Positions 1 to 8,120 of a stretch of 64,000 bases of DNA are shown piece by piece. A program made the position numbers and the translations under genes. The first letter of the stretch is position 1, and every line of letters begins with the position of its first letter. Source of the stretch: Candidatus Dormiibacterota bacterium. Its GTDB lineage: Bacteria > Chloroflexota > Dormibacteria > Dormibacterales > Dormibacteraceae. Under the pieces are notes generated by a model. The model was not told the origin of the DNA. It did not search any database and saw only the letters and a program-made list of their open reading frames with translations. The stretch spans positions 144,264-208,263 of the forward strand of contig JAMXLM010000045.1 in NCBI GenBank assembly GCA_024280995.1. Reading direction: 5' to 3'.

Positions 1-978
1 CTGGTCGACCGCCAGGTGCTCGGCAGCCGACTCCCGCCGCGGGTCCGCGCGCTCGAGATCTGGCGCGTCGGGCCGGACTTCCTCGAGGAGGCGCAGGACG
101 ACGCCACCCTGGTCGCGATCCGAGACATGGAGCGCGCCGGGATCGACATCATCACGGACGGGGAGATCCGCCGCGAGAGCTACTCCAACCGCTTCGCCAC
201 CGCACTCGACGGCATGGATCTCGACAACCCCGGAGTGGCGCTCGACCGGACCGGGCACCCGAACCCAGTGCCGCGCGTCGTCGGACCGATCCGGCGCACA
301 CGCCCGGTGGAGAAGCGCGACGTCGAGTTCCTCCGCGCCAGCACGGACCTGCCGATCAAGGCGACCCTCCCCGGTCCGTTCACGATGTCGCAGCAGGCGC
401 AGGACGACCACTACAACGACGAGGAGGCGCTGGCGATGGCGCTCGCGGGCGCAGTCAACGAGGAGGTGCGCGACCTGTTCGCGGCCGGGGCGGACGTGGT
501 GCAGCTGGACGAGCCCTACCTTCAGGCGCGGGCGGAGAAGGCCGCGCGCTTTGCGATCCCGGCGATCAACCGCGCGCTGGACGGAATCGACGGCACGACC
601 GTCCTCCACACGTGCTTCGGCTACGCCCACATCGTGCACAACAGACCGAAGGGGTACCCGTTCCTCGAAGAGCTCGCCGGCACCAGCGCGAAGCAGATCT
701 CGATGGAGTCGGCGCAGCAGAACGTCGACCTCGGCGTGCTGAAGTCGCTTGGAGACAAGCAGCTCATCGTCGGCGTGATCGACCTCGCGGACAACAGCGC
801 GGTCGAGCACGTTGACACGGTCGTGAACAGGATCAAGAACGCGCTGCGGTTCGTCGACGCCGATCGATTGATCGTCGCGCCTGACTGCGGGATGAAGTAC
901 CTGCCGAGGGACCGTGCCTACGGCAAGCTGCGAGTGATGGTCGAGGCCGCCGACCGCGTCCGGTCGGAGCTCTCTTAG
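1..978 (+). CDS. MetE-like cobalamin-independent methionine synthase (C-terminal-domain type), 5' end outside window
   Basis: This is a single-domain protein of the UROD/MetE-like superfamily, resembling the C-terminal catalytic half of cobalamin-independent methionine synthase. The four expected zinc ligands are visible: His and Cys in HTCFGY, Glu in SMESA, and Cys in PDCGMKYL. The reading frame is open to base 1 with no stop. A GTG at 16 is possible, but the family normally has a longer N-terminus, so the start probably lies before the window. Proteins of this short type may act as methyltransferases with a corrinoid or small-molecule methyl donor instead of folate. The substrate cannot be read from the sequence. 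Confidence 0.85.
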   Translation: MVDRQVLGSRLPPRVRALEIWRVGPDFLEEAQDDATLVAIRDMERAGIDIITDGEIRRESYSNRFATALDGMDLDNPGVALDRTGHPNPVPRVVGPIRRTRPVEKRDVEFLRASTDLPIKATLPGPFTMSQQAQDDHYNDEEALAMALAGAVNEEVRDLFAAGADVVQLDEPYLQARAEKAARFAIPAINRALDGIDGTTVLHTCFGYAHIVHNRPKGYPFLEELAGTSAKQISMESAQQNVDLGVLKSLGDKQLIVGVIDLADNSAVEHVDTVVNRIKNALRFVDADRLIVAPDCGMKYLPRDRAYGKLRVMVEAADRVRSELS

Positions 979-985
979 CCTGGGT

Positions 986-1144
986 CTAGGCCTGGGTCCG
1001 GCTCGCCACCAAAGTCAGCTCTTCGATCGCGGCCCGCGCCATCTTCACCGCGCGCGTGTAGGCGGCCTTGCTCGGCGGCTTGGCCCGCCCCTTGAGCGAT
1101 GCGTCGATGAATCGCTTGGCCTGCTCCGACGAGTCTTTCGCCAT
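986..1144 (-). CDS. Hypothetical 52-residue basic protein
   Basis: A short ORF starts with ATG at 1144. A good ribosome binding site (GGAGGAG) lies 6 nt upstream, inside the last codons of the preceding gene, so the two genes are probably translationally coupled. The product is lysine- and alanine-rich, likely helical, and ends shortly after a TLVAS segment. I do not recognise the family. It is the last gene of a three-gene minus-strand set and converges on the MetE-like gene. Confidence 0.55.
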   Translation of the reverse strand: MAKDSSEQAKRFIDASLKGRAKPPSKAAYTRAVKMARAAIEELTLVASRTQA

Positions 1145-1146
1145 CC

Positions 1147-1443
1147 TCAATCTCCTCCGTTCAACTCCGACCAGTATCGGTCGATGATCAATTCCGCGAA
1201 CCACTCCGACCAGTATTTCTGCTTCAGCTTCTTCTTCGCGAGGTAATTCCGAAACTCGGGAGTCACCTCGAGCTCCGCGATCAGCAACGGTACGACGTCA
1301 TCCGGCCGAAGCTCCTTGATGAAGCCACGCGTGGCCGTGTAGGCATGCCTGGCCTTCGCCTTCCAAGACGCAGCGCCTTCGTCGAGGAGCGAGGTGAGGC
1401 TCGCATCCTTCATGTCCTGCAGCTTCTTCTGGGTCAGCGCCAC
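1147..1443 (-). CDS. Hypothetical 98-residue protein
   Basis: The chosen start is GTG at 1443, which overlaps the end of the upstream membrane-protein gene by 10 nt. An ATG at 1413 is an alternative. The product is hydrophilic and mostly helical by composition, with a charged C-terminal half rich in Lys, Trp and Tyr (KQKYWSEWFAELI). There is no signal peptide or membrane segment. I do not recognise the family. Its position between a small membrane protein and a 52-residue protein suggests a small cotranscribed unit. Confidence 0.55.
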   Translation of the reverse strand: MALTQKKLQDMKDASLTSLLDEGAASWKAKARHAYTATRGFIKELRPDDVVPLLIAELEVTPEFRNYLAKKKLKQKYWSEWFAELIIDRYWSELNGGD

Positions 1444-1778
1444 AGGACAGTCCGGGTCACCCAGCCGGCGGCACAGAACACCGCGACGAGCTGGACGGCG
1501 AACAGCACGATCGGAGCCGCATAGGTCGCGGAGGGGCCTCCGCCGGCGAGCCACGCCAGGCAGACACCGACGATGACGAGGCTGAGGGCGAACGTCCCGA
1601 GAAGGATTCCGCCGGCCGTTCGGTACGGCGCGACGACGGGAGCCGGGACGTCACCGCCATACGACTCATACGCCGCGATGATCACGCCGAGGAAGACGAG
1701 CACGAATCCGCCGAGCGCGGCCGACGAGCCGAGGATGGCGAGCACGACGTCTTTCGGTTCGATCACGAGCGAGCCCAA
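1434..1778 (-). CDS. Small integral membrane protein (about 3 TM)
   Basis: This 114-residue protein has three hydrophobic stretches, at about residues 12-36, 57-79 and 84-106, so it is predicted to be a small inner-membrane protein. The listed start is TTG at 1778; a GTG four codons later is also possible. It is first in a minus-strand set with two small soluble proteins and is divergent from the sedolisin gene. No catalytic motif is visible and I cannot assign a function. Confidence 0.55.
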   Translation of the reverse strand: MGSLVIEPKDVVLAILGSSAALGGFVLVFLGVIIAAYESYGGDVPAPVVAPYRTAGGILLGTFALSLVIVGVCLAWLAGGGPSATYAAPIVLFAVQLVAVFCAAGWVTRTVLWR

Positions 1779-1845
1779 AGCATAGACAGAGTCCTATTCG
1801 ATTTCGGGGCCGGTTTCGCGCTAGCATCCGGCACGAGAGGAAGGA

Positions 1846-3153
1846 CTGAAAAACGTCTTTCGCCGCCGCCTGGCGGCAGCCGCATTGTCGTCGGCCGTAC
1901 TGGCTGGGGCGTTTGTGCTCGCCTCGCCGGCGGCCGAGCCCCGGCACGCGATGACGCCGGCCGCCGGCACGAACACCAGGCTCGACGCTGTGGTGCAAGC
2001 CGAGTCCGATGGCAAGACCCTCTTCTCCTGCCAGTCGCCGACGGCGCCGCTTCCCTGCTACGGGCCTGACCAGCTGCGCGTGGCCTACGGCGTCCAGCCC
2101 CTGCTCAGCGCCGGCATCACGGGCGCCGAGCGGACCATCGTGATCATCGCCGGCTTCCAGGACCCGGTTCTCGCCAAGGACGTGAGCGACTTCAACGCCG
2201 CCTGGGGCCTGGAGCCAACTAACCTCGTCGTCTCGGCGCCTGACGGCCTTACGCCTTTCAACCCGACGGACCCGCAGCAGGTCGGTTGGGCGATCGAGAT
2301 CGCCACCGACGTCGAGTGGAGCCACGTCATCGCCCCCGCCGCGACCATCCACGTCGTGCTGGCGCGCTCCGGCGCCGACGCCGATCTGCTGAGCGTGACC
2401 AGGTTCGCGGTCAGCCACAACCTCGGCGACGTCATCTCTCAGAGCTTCGGCGAGGCGGAGACGTGCCCGAGCAGGAGGTTCCTCGAGCAGGAGCACGCGG
2501 TCTTTGAGGCCGCTCGCGCGAAGGCCATCACCGTCCTGGCATCGTCTGGCGATTTCGGCGCCGCCGAGCGCGACTGCGCCGGCAATGTCGTCCACGCCGT
2601 GTCGACTCCGGCGTCCGATCCACTCGTCACCGCGGTCGGCGGAACGCGGCTCGTGGCCGACCCGGCGGCCGGCACCTACCAGTCCGAGGTCGGCTGGGGC
2701 GACCAGTTCGGAGCGAGCGGCGGTGGGTTCAGCAAGGTATACGAACGGCCGGGCTACCAGGCGCGGCTGCAAAAGCACGGCGGCCGCGGCCTGCCTGACG
2801 TCGCGTGGAGCTCGGACGCGTTCGGCGCGATCGTTGTCCGCGCCGGCGGGAAGTTTCGCCTGATCTTCGGCACCAGCGTGGCAACGGCCCAGTGGGCCGG
2901 TGTCGCTGCCCTGCTCGATCAATCGGCGCACCACCGGTTGGGACTTCTAAACGGTCGGCTCTACCAGATCGCGAAGTCGGACTCTTACACGTTTGGGTTC
3001 CACGACGTCCGCACCGGCAACAACAGTTTTGCCGGGTTCGAGGGCTTCAACGCGACTCGCGGCTGGGACGCGATCACGGGCCTTGGTTCGCCGAAGGTCG
3101 ACCACCTCGCAAGCCTGGTCCGGCACCAGGGCGAGAACGAGGCGGACGACTAG
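1846..3153 (+). CDS. Secreted sedolisin-family serine-carboxyl peptidase (S53), apparent CTG start
   Basis: This is a predicted exported S53 peptidase. The catalytic Glu-x3-Asp pair lies in IEIATD, and the nucleophile Ser in FGTSVATAQWAG. The C-terminal calcium site resembles the family's GW(D)xxTGLGxP region. From the TAG at 1822 to the TTG at 1885 the frame contains no ATG, GTG or TTG. The only near-cognate codon is CTG at 1846, preceded by GAGAGGA. Starting there gives KNVFRRR plus a hydrophobic stretch, a normal signal peptide, whereas TTG 1885 would cut the signal peptide in half. The protein (about 435 residues) lacks the long pro-domain typical of kumamolisins. A hairpin terminator follows. 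Confidence 0.85.
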   Translation: MKNVFRRRLAAAALSSAVLAGAFVLASPAAEPRHAMTPAAGTNTRLDAVVQAESDGKTLFSCQSPTAPLPCYGPDQLRVAYGVQPLLSAGITGAERTIVIIAGFQDPVLAKDVSDFNAAWGLEPTNLVVSAPDGLTPFNPTDPQQVGWAIEIATDVEWSHVIAPAATIHVVLARSGADADLLSVTRFAVSHNLGDVISQSFGEAETCPSRRFLEQEHAVFEAARAKAITVLASSGDFGAAERDCAGNVVHAVSTPASDPLVTAVGGTRLVADPAAGTYQSEVGWGDQFGASGGGFSKVYERPGYQARLQKHGGRGLPDVAWSSDAFGAIVVRAGGKFRLIFGTSVATAQWAGVAALLDQSAHHRLGLLNGRLYQIAKSDSYTFGFHDVRTGNNSFAGFEGFNATRGWDAITGLGSPKVDHLASLVRHQGENEADD

Positions 3154-3165
3154 CGCACAGAAAGA

Positions 3166-3195
3166 GAGAGGCCCGGTTTTCAGGCCGGGCCTCTC
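3166..3195. terminator. Hairpin terminator between sedolisin and convergent secreted-protein gene
   Basis: A perfect 11-bp stem (GAGAGGCCCGG pairing with CCGGGCCTCTC) has an 8-nt loop and lies 12 nt after the sedolisin stop codon. It could serve both converging genes. There is no strong T-tract. Confidence 0.6.
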
Positions 3196-3235
3196 GCTCG
3201 GGAGCTCGCGCCCCCACCCCTGATTTCGTCTCAGC

Positions 3236-4513
3236 TCAGCACGTCGGCGCCGGCTGATGGAAGCTTGCGTCTGGGTTCAGGTTGCCGAGGAATGTGAAGC
3301 GGCCATCCTGCGTGGCGGGGGCGGAGCGCATGAACCACGGCAGCAGGGCCGCGTCAGAGAGGTGGTAGGTGCCGTCGCTGAAGCGCTCGTGCAGCGGGTT
3401 GTGGCCGAGCGTGAAGCCCAACCGGAAGACCGGGTCCCCGGTCTCGAGCTCGTCGCTGCAGCCGTACTGCGGGGCCGCCACGGACTGCCAGGGCAGCACC
3501 GAGTTGTCGGCGAACGGGTTGTTCGCCCACTCCACGACCTCGTGGCTCAGGGCATAGACGTCCTGGACCATGAAGTTGGTCGCCTTCCTGAAGAACCCGG
3601 GCGTCAGCCACGAGCCCCACACGAAGGTCTGCACCGGCTGGTTGCCGTTGCCGTGCGCCGAGCCGTCGCTGGTCGAGGTCGCCGGACCCGCCCCGTGGGC
3701 GCCGAGGACGAAGCCTCCCGCCGGATTCGGGCCGTCCGAAACGATCACGTCATCGGTCAGGAAGATCGCCAGCCGCGACGGATCGAGGTGCAGGCGACCC
3801 AGCTGGTTCTGGATCCGGGTCGAGAACCAGTGCGAGTCGATGTTCGCGTAGGTGATGAAGCCCGGGGTCATGAGGATCCCCATGCCGTCTGGCACGTTGA
3901 TCGTCACCGGGTCGTACACGACCGGCGAGTCGAGCAGGACGTGATAAGTCGCGTCGGGTCCGACCTTGTCGAACTCCGAGCGCATCGTGGCGTCGAGCAG
4001 CTGCACGCCGTCGTTGCCCGACGAGAGCGCCCCGCCTGCCCCCTTCCCGCCCATCGCCGTCGAGGCGCTTGGGGTGGACGCGTAGCTGTTCGCGTGGAAC
4101 AGCGGCGACGCGAGGACCGCGTTGACGGCGTTGCCGCCATTGAACGAGGCGCCGGCGACGTTGACGTTCACCGGGATGATGTCGACGCCGATCAGAGCCG
4201 AGCCGCCGGTGCTCGGGTCGGCGCCGACGATGTTGTAGCGATATGTGACTCCGTCGACGGGGTTGGTCGTCGCGCCGGACCAGTGCTGGACGGTCCTGCT
4301 CGTGTCGAGCCCGGCGGCGCCACCGAAGGTGGTCGTGGAGGTCTGAAAGTCGATCCCGGGGTCGGCGGCCGCGCTGTCCGCTGCGGAGTAGTCCTCGTCG
4401 GCGGCCACGCCGACCGACGCGACCAGGAAAGCCGCAACGGCGGCCCCCAGCGCCGAAACGGAGACGCGGACACGACTAGACGGCGTGCTGCCACGCCCAG
4501 ACAAACGGCCCAC
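3236..4513 (-). CDS. Secreted protein of unknown function with HEVVEW motif
   Basis: About 425 residues. An N-terminal signal peptide (SRVRVSVSALGAAVAAFLV) precedes a mature domain. I chose GTG at 4513 because AGAAGGG lies 9 nt upstream; GTG 4522 would abut that site with no spacing. The C-terminal half contains SHEVVEWANNPF, a conserved-looking His-Glu pair reminiscent of metallopeptidase active sites. The usual second His of HExxH is absent, so peptidase activity is not established. I do not recognise the family. It lies downstream of, and in the same direction as, another large secreted protein but is separated from it by a strong hairpin. Confidence 0.7.
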   Translation of the reverse strand: MGRLSGRGSTPSSRVRVSVSALGAAVAAFLVASVGVAADEDYSAADSAAADPGIDFQTSTTTFGGAAGLDTSRTVQHWSGATTNPVDGVTYRYNIVGADPSTGGSALIGVDIIPVNVNVAGASFNGGNAVNAVLASPLFHANSYASTPSASTAMGGKGAGGALSSGNDGVQLLDATMRSEFDKVGPDATYHVLLDSPVVYDPVTINVPDGMGILMTPGFITYANIDSHWFSTRIQNQLGRLHLDPSRLAIFLTDDVIVSDGPNPAGGFVLGAHGAGPATSTSDGSAHGNGNQPVQTFVWGSWLTPGFFRKATNFMVQDVYALSHEVVEWANNPFADNSVLPWQSVAAPQYGCSDELETGDPVFRLGFTLGHNPLHERFSDGTYHLSDAALLPWFMRSAPATQDGRFTFLGNLNPDASFHQPAPTC

Positions 4514-4654
4514 TCCAGACACCCCTTCTGACGGCGAATTGCCCGCGTTTTTGACGGGCTGGCCGGAGTCTACAGAGGCCTAGGTCTGGTTCCACAAATT
4601 AACGAAAGATTCTTTGCAGCCTGAACAAATTGATCAGATTTGGGCCGAAATTGA

Positions 4655-4681
4655 AGAGGCCCGGCACGGTGCCGGGCCTCT
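4655..4681 (-). terminator. Strong hairpin downstream of 657-residue secreted-protein gene
   Basis: A near-perfect palindrome forms a 13-bp stem (AGAGGCCCGGCAC) around a single central base, 22 nt beyond the stop codon of the upstream minus-strand gene. It is followed on the minus strand by an AT-richer segment (4615-4654). Confidence 0.6.
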
Positions 4682-4703
4682 GACGGATGCTTCCGCAGAA
4701 CGG

Positions 4704-6677
4704 CTAGCCGGGGTTGACCTCGGTGAGCCGGGTGTCCCAGTTGGCCAGGATGCTCCGGGTGCCGCCGCAGCTGCCGCCCGTGGCCAGGTACTGGCTGAGG
4801 GTGCAGGTCTGCCCGATGTACTCGCTGGCGACCCAGATGTTGTTCCCGTCGACCACGGCCGCGCCGTAGTCACCCCAGCGCGGGCGCGCCGGGTTGGGAG
4901 CGTTGAAGATCGCGTAGCCGCTGAAGCCGTCGTCAGGGCCGACGCCCAGCGCGGCGACCTGCACGGCTCCGGTGCCGCTCGCGCTCATCGAAGTGAACGC
5001 GGCGGTCGGGTAGAAGTCGCGGCCGACGAGCGTGAAGGACATGACGCCCTTGCCGTCGGGCCGAACGGCGATCGCCGGGTAGGTGACGTTGTCGCCGCTG
5101 ACGGCCAGGTAGCCGCTGTTGACTAGCGATCCACCGCCGGCGGGGTTGACGACGAACCACTCGATTCCGGCTCGAGTGTTGGCGTCCGCGTTGACCGCCG
5201 TGTCGAGAGCGCCCCAGAGCATGCCATCCGCGTAGACGACCTGCTGCATGCGGGTGTCGTTGCTGTCGATCGAAACCTCGTGGTTGGGCGCGAAGGGATC
5301 GGTGCTGCCGATTAGGAGCGGGGCGCACGAGTGCTTGTTCAAGCAGTCGGCTATCGGCGTCGAGCCGGCCGGCTGCTCAGATCGGGCAGGCACCACGTAA
5401 AGGCCCACGCCCAGCGTGGCGTGGCTGAGGTTGATGCTCGCCGTGCTGGCGAGAGACGAGGTGTTGCTCAGCGTCCAGACGAGAAGCTTGGTCGACTGGC
5501 GGGGACCGACGCCCGAGCCGTCGCCATGGGCCTCGTCGGCCGCGTTGGAGCTGAGGAAGTACTGGGTGCCGCCGGCGGCGGTGTTGAAGTTGCCGGCCGG
5601 CGCGGTCGCGGGCCAGAGCGTGAATCCAGAGTTGCCGTTGTCCATGCCGTTGGTGTCGATCTGGGTCACGGCGACTGACGCCGCACCGGACTCGAGCGCG
5701 GTCTTGGAGTAGGCGTAGATCTGGGCGCCGTGGAACGCGTTGCCGAAGAAGTGGTACTCGTTGGTCGTGAGGTAGATGCCGTTGGCGTCCGCGCCAAGGT
5801 GCGGGTAGTCACCGAGGCAGGCGTTCGGGAACGTGGGCGCGTGGACCCGGTTGCCGAACATCGGCGGGTTGAGGCCGACGCAGTGGTGGTCCGGCGTGCC
5901 GTTGTTGCCGTCGTCCTGGACCTGCGTCGTGTAGATGGCCCACGTCGAAGTGGTGGGGTCGCCGCCGCTGCTAACCGCCAGGTCGAGGTGGTTCTGGCCG
6001 GTGAAGTCACCGCTGTCAGGGAACACCTCGAGGGTCAGCTCGTCGACGAACCAGCGGTTGGTCGCAGAGTCGAACCAGCAGCTGGGGTCGGTCACGAACG
6101 GTCCCTGGGCTCCGGTCTTGCGGTTGAACTGGGCCGCGTAGCCGAAGAACGTGTTCAGGTCCTCAGTTCCCTTGGCGGTGGTTCCGTCCGGGTTGTAGAT
6201 CTTCATCACGTCGTTGATGACTTCGACCTCGAAGCCGTTGCCGACGCAGAGACCCTGGTCCGGAGGCTCCAGCGAGAACTGGTTGCCGCCGTTGGCGAGA
6301 CGCTGGTTGCGATGGTTCAGACCTTGAAACGATGTCAGCACGCTGAGCCCGGTGCTCCCGACGCCGACGCCTGGGGCGACCGGTGCGGCCGGCACGCTGG
6401 CCGCCGTGTGCTCGATCGACCGGCTGCGGTTGACGCCGTTGTTGTTGTGCGAGCTGGCGTTTCCGGCGCCATTGACGGCACCGGGCAGCTCAGGCTGGCC
6501 GAACGCATCGGTTCCGTCCGCGGTCGGGACAAACGAAGTGGTGCCCGTCCGAACGACGGCGCGGGTTGAGCCGGCGGCTCCGCTCGATGCTCCGGCGGCG
6601 GGCGCGAGGGCCACGCTGGCGCCGAAGATCGTGGCCGCCAGGGCAACGATCGGAATGCCGAGTCGGCGATAGGTCAT
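4704..6677 (-). CDS. Large secreted protein, probable beta-propeller-like, unknown function
   Basis: The 657-residue product starts at ATG 6677 (MTYRRLGIP) with AGGGG about 8 nt upstream. A signal peptide covers about residues 1-33 (ALAATIFGASVALAPAAGA). The mature part is rich in Gly, Asn, Ser and aromatic residues, with repeated WF/WV strands and Asp-Gly turns, as in secreted propellers or cell-surface proteins. No catalytic motif is recognisable. Cysteines near the middle and C-terminus may form disulfides. It is followed by a hairpin terminator and then by another secreted protein on the same strand, which suggests an exoprotein cluster. Confidence 0.75.
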   Translation of the reverse strand: MTYRRLGIPIVALAATIFGASVALAPAAGASSGAAGSTRAVVRTGTTSFVPTADGTDAFGQPELPGAVNGAGNASSHNNNGVNRSRSIEHTAASVPAAPVAPGVGVGSTGLSVLTSFQGLNHRNQRLANGGNQFSLEPPDQGLCVGNGFEVEVINDVMKIYNPDGTTAKGTEDLNTFFGYAAQFNRKTGAQGPFVTDPSCWFDSATNRWFVDELTLEVFPDSGDFTGQNHLDLAVSSGGDPTTSTWAIYTTQVQDDGNNGTPDHHCVGLNPPMFGNRVHAPTFPNACLGDYPHLGADANGIYLTTNEYHFFGNAFHGAQIYAYSKTALESGAASVAVTQIDTNGMDNGNSGFTLWPATAPAGNFNTAAGGTQYFLSSNAADEAHGDGSGVGPRQSTKLLVWTLSNTSSLASTASINLSHATLGVGLYVVPARSEQPAGSTPIADCLNKHSCAPLLIGSTDPFAPNHEVSIDSNDTRMQQVVYADGMLWGALDTAVNADANTRAGIEWFVVNPAGGGSLVNSGYLAVSGDNVTYPAIAVRPDGKGVMSFTLVGRDFYPTAAFTSMSASGTGAVQVAALGVGPDDGFSGYAIFNAPNPARPRWGDYGAAVVDGNNIWVASEYIGQTCTLSQYLATGGSCGGTRSILANWDTRLTEVNPG

Positions 6678-6822
6678 GCGCACACCCCTATGTTCAAACC
6701 TCGTAGGCACACACCTCGCGGACCTCGCGCGAGGGCTCAAAAATCCTAGCTGCTTAAGGTTCCTCGCGCAATTGCTGAAAGCGGGGGGTGCTTGGGACAT
6801 TCGGGTACGCTGACCCGGGCGC

Positions 6823-6895
6823 GCCGCCGTAGCTCAATTGGCAGAGCAGCTGTTTTGTAAACAGCAGGTTACGGGTTCGATTCCTGTCGGCGGCT
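6823..6895 (+). tRNA. tRNA-Thr (anticodon TGT)
   Basis: Acceptor stem GCCGCCG pairs with CGGCGGC. D-arm and T-arm (GGGTTCGATTCC) consensus are present. The anticodon stem GCTGT/ACAGC encloses loop TTTGTAA, giving anticodon TGT. CCA is not encoded. Confidence 0.95.
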
Positions 6896-7287
6896 CCGGG
6901 TCGGCTGAACACGATCTGTTCTCACTTAGCCGCATGCAATAAAGCAAACGGCCCCCAGTCACATGCAGGAACTGGAGGCCGCCGAGACACGCGGGCGGGG
7001 CAGGCCTTGCACGGCCGTGCGTGTTCAATAGGAAGTACCCCTCGGCGGGCGAATCGGTCGCACCCCGAGCCCGGGTTTGGCCGGCGTCAGTGGCATCAGA
7101 ATCGCACGGCCGCCTGAGGTCATCCCACCGGGCTTCGCGACCCGGACGGAAGCCAGTTCGAGTTCGGCAACGCAGCCGGTAGGACAAGAGGCATAACGGA
7201 GAGGAGCCGCCTTGGCCGCCCGTTAGTACAGAGATCCCATCGTCTGCCGACGCTTCACGTCCTAGGCTCCGGTGACGAGATTCAGCG
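6896..7287. other. Intergenic stretch without recognisable gene
   Basis: About 390 bp follow tRNA-Thr. I see no convincing coding frame. The long minus-strand ORF here runs through the tRNA antisense and is an artefact. A 12-bp perfect palindrome GCACGGCCGTGC lies at 7009-7020 and a weak CCGGG...CCCGG stem near 7128-7145. No known RNA family was recognised. Confidence 0.5.
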
Positions 7288-7428
7288 ATGGCCATGCTGA
7301 TGTTTCCACCGACCTACCCATTGGTGTCCGGCGGCTCTGCCGTGATCCGGCTCCTCTTGTTCCTGATCATCACCTTGTTTGCCGGCGCGATCCTGTGTTT
7401 TGCAGAGGCGGATAGGCAGCTCGAATAG
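7288..7428 (+). CDS. Possible 46-residue single-pass membrane protein
   Basis: ATG at 7288 opens a 46-residue frame ending in TAG at 7426-7428. The middle is strongly hydrophobic (VIRLLLFLIITLFAGAILCF, about residues 19-38), followed by a short charged tail (AEADRQLE), the pattern of a small membrane protein. The ribosome binding site is weak. It is the only plausible coding frame in a gap of about 750 bp. It could also be chance; nothing in the context supports a role. Confidence 0.35.
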   Translation: MAMLMFPPTYPLVSGGSAVIRLLLFLIITLFAGAILCFAEADRQLE

Positions 7429-7644
7429 AGCCCGGCTGGTCGGGTGGCTCCCGGTTGAGTTTTAGGCTCCCACTTTGGCGGGTTCGGGTTTAGGTTTTGA
7501 TCCCGCCCGCCGCCAACAGCTCTAGAGCCGGCTGCGGGTCCGCGTTTCCGGGTTCGAGGCGGCGGGCACGTCCTGGTCTGCGGTCCCTGGCGCGAGTTCG
7601 GGGTAAGGTGTCCTCACTGGCCATCCGAAGGTCGCGTTAGTGAG

Positions 7645-8115
7645 GTGGGGCTGTTGGACGCAGACGAGCGGGCGCGCTTGATCACAAAGTATCGAGACGG
7701 CTACCGCGCAGTCGCGGACTCTGTGGACGGGATCACGGAAGAAGAGCTCGATCGCGCCGGCGACGGCGAGTGGACGCCACGGCAGATCGTCCACCACGTC
7801 GCCGACGCCGAGATCGTCGGAGCGCAGCGTCTTCGTCGCCTGCTCGTCGAGCCCGCTTCCGTCATCCAGGGATACGACGAGAAGGCGTTCGCGGAACGCC
7901 TGACGGGCGACCGGCCCATCCAGCCTTCTCTCGAGGCCGTGCGCTGGGTGCGCGAGTCGACCGCTCAGCTTCTCGACCGCATGACGGACGCGGACTGGGG
8001 GATTGTCGGCACGCACAGCGAGAGCGGGCCTTTCGGCACCGAGGATTGGCTGCGGATGTATGCCGCGCACGGCCACGACCACGCGGCTCAGATCACGCGC
8101 GCAAGGGGGACGTAA
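7645..8115 (+). CDS. DinB/YfiT-like metal-dependent four-helix-bundle protein
   Basis: This 156-residue DinB-superfamily protein carries the characteristic histidines. The first pair lies in PRQIVHHVADAE (about residues 45-56) and the last in AAHGHDHAAQI near the C-terminus. Members bind a divalent metal and often act as thiol-dependent transferases or damage-induced proteins; the substrate here is unknown. The start is GTG 7645 or possibly TTG 7654, with GTGAGG/GAGGTGGGG as binding site. The following M20 peptidase gene begins 5 nt after its stop, so the two are cotranscribed. Confidence 0.8.
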   Translation: MGLLDADERARLITKYRDGYRAVADSVDGITEEELDRAGDGEWTPRQIVHHVADAEIVGAQRLRRLLVEPASVIQGYDEKAFAERLTGDRPIQPSLEAVRWVRESTAQLLDRMTDADWGIVGTHSESGPFGTEDWLRMYAAHGHDHAAQITRARGT

Positions 8116-8120
8116 TAGAG

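Noticed and set aside
1666..2934. 422-residue minus-strand frame opposite the sedolisin
   Set aside because: Composition of a GC-rich shadow and no recognisable motif, while the plus frame encodes an S53 peptidase.
6834..7295. 153-residue minus-strand frame ending in a GIEPVTCCLQ-like peptide
   Set aside because: Its C-terminus is the antisense of tRNA-Thr, a well-known annotation artefact; no family features elsewhere in it.
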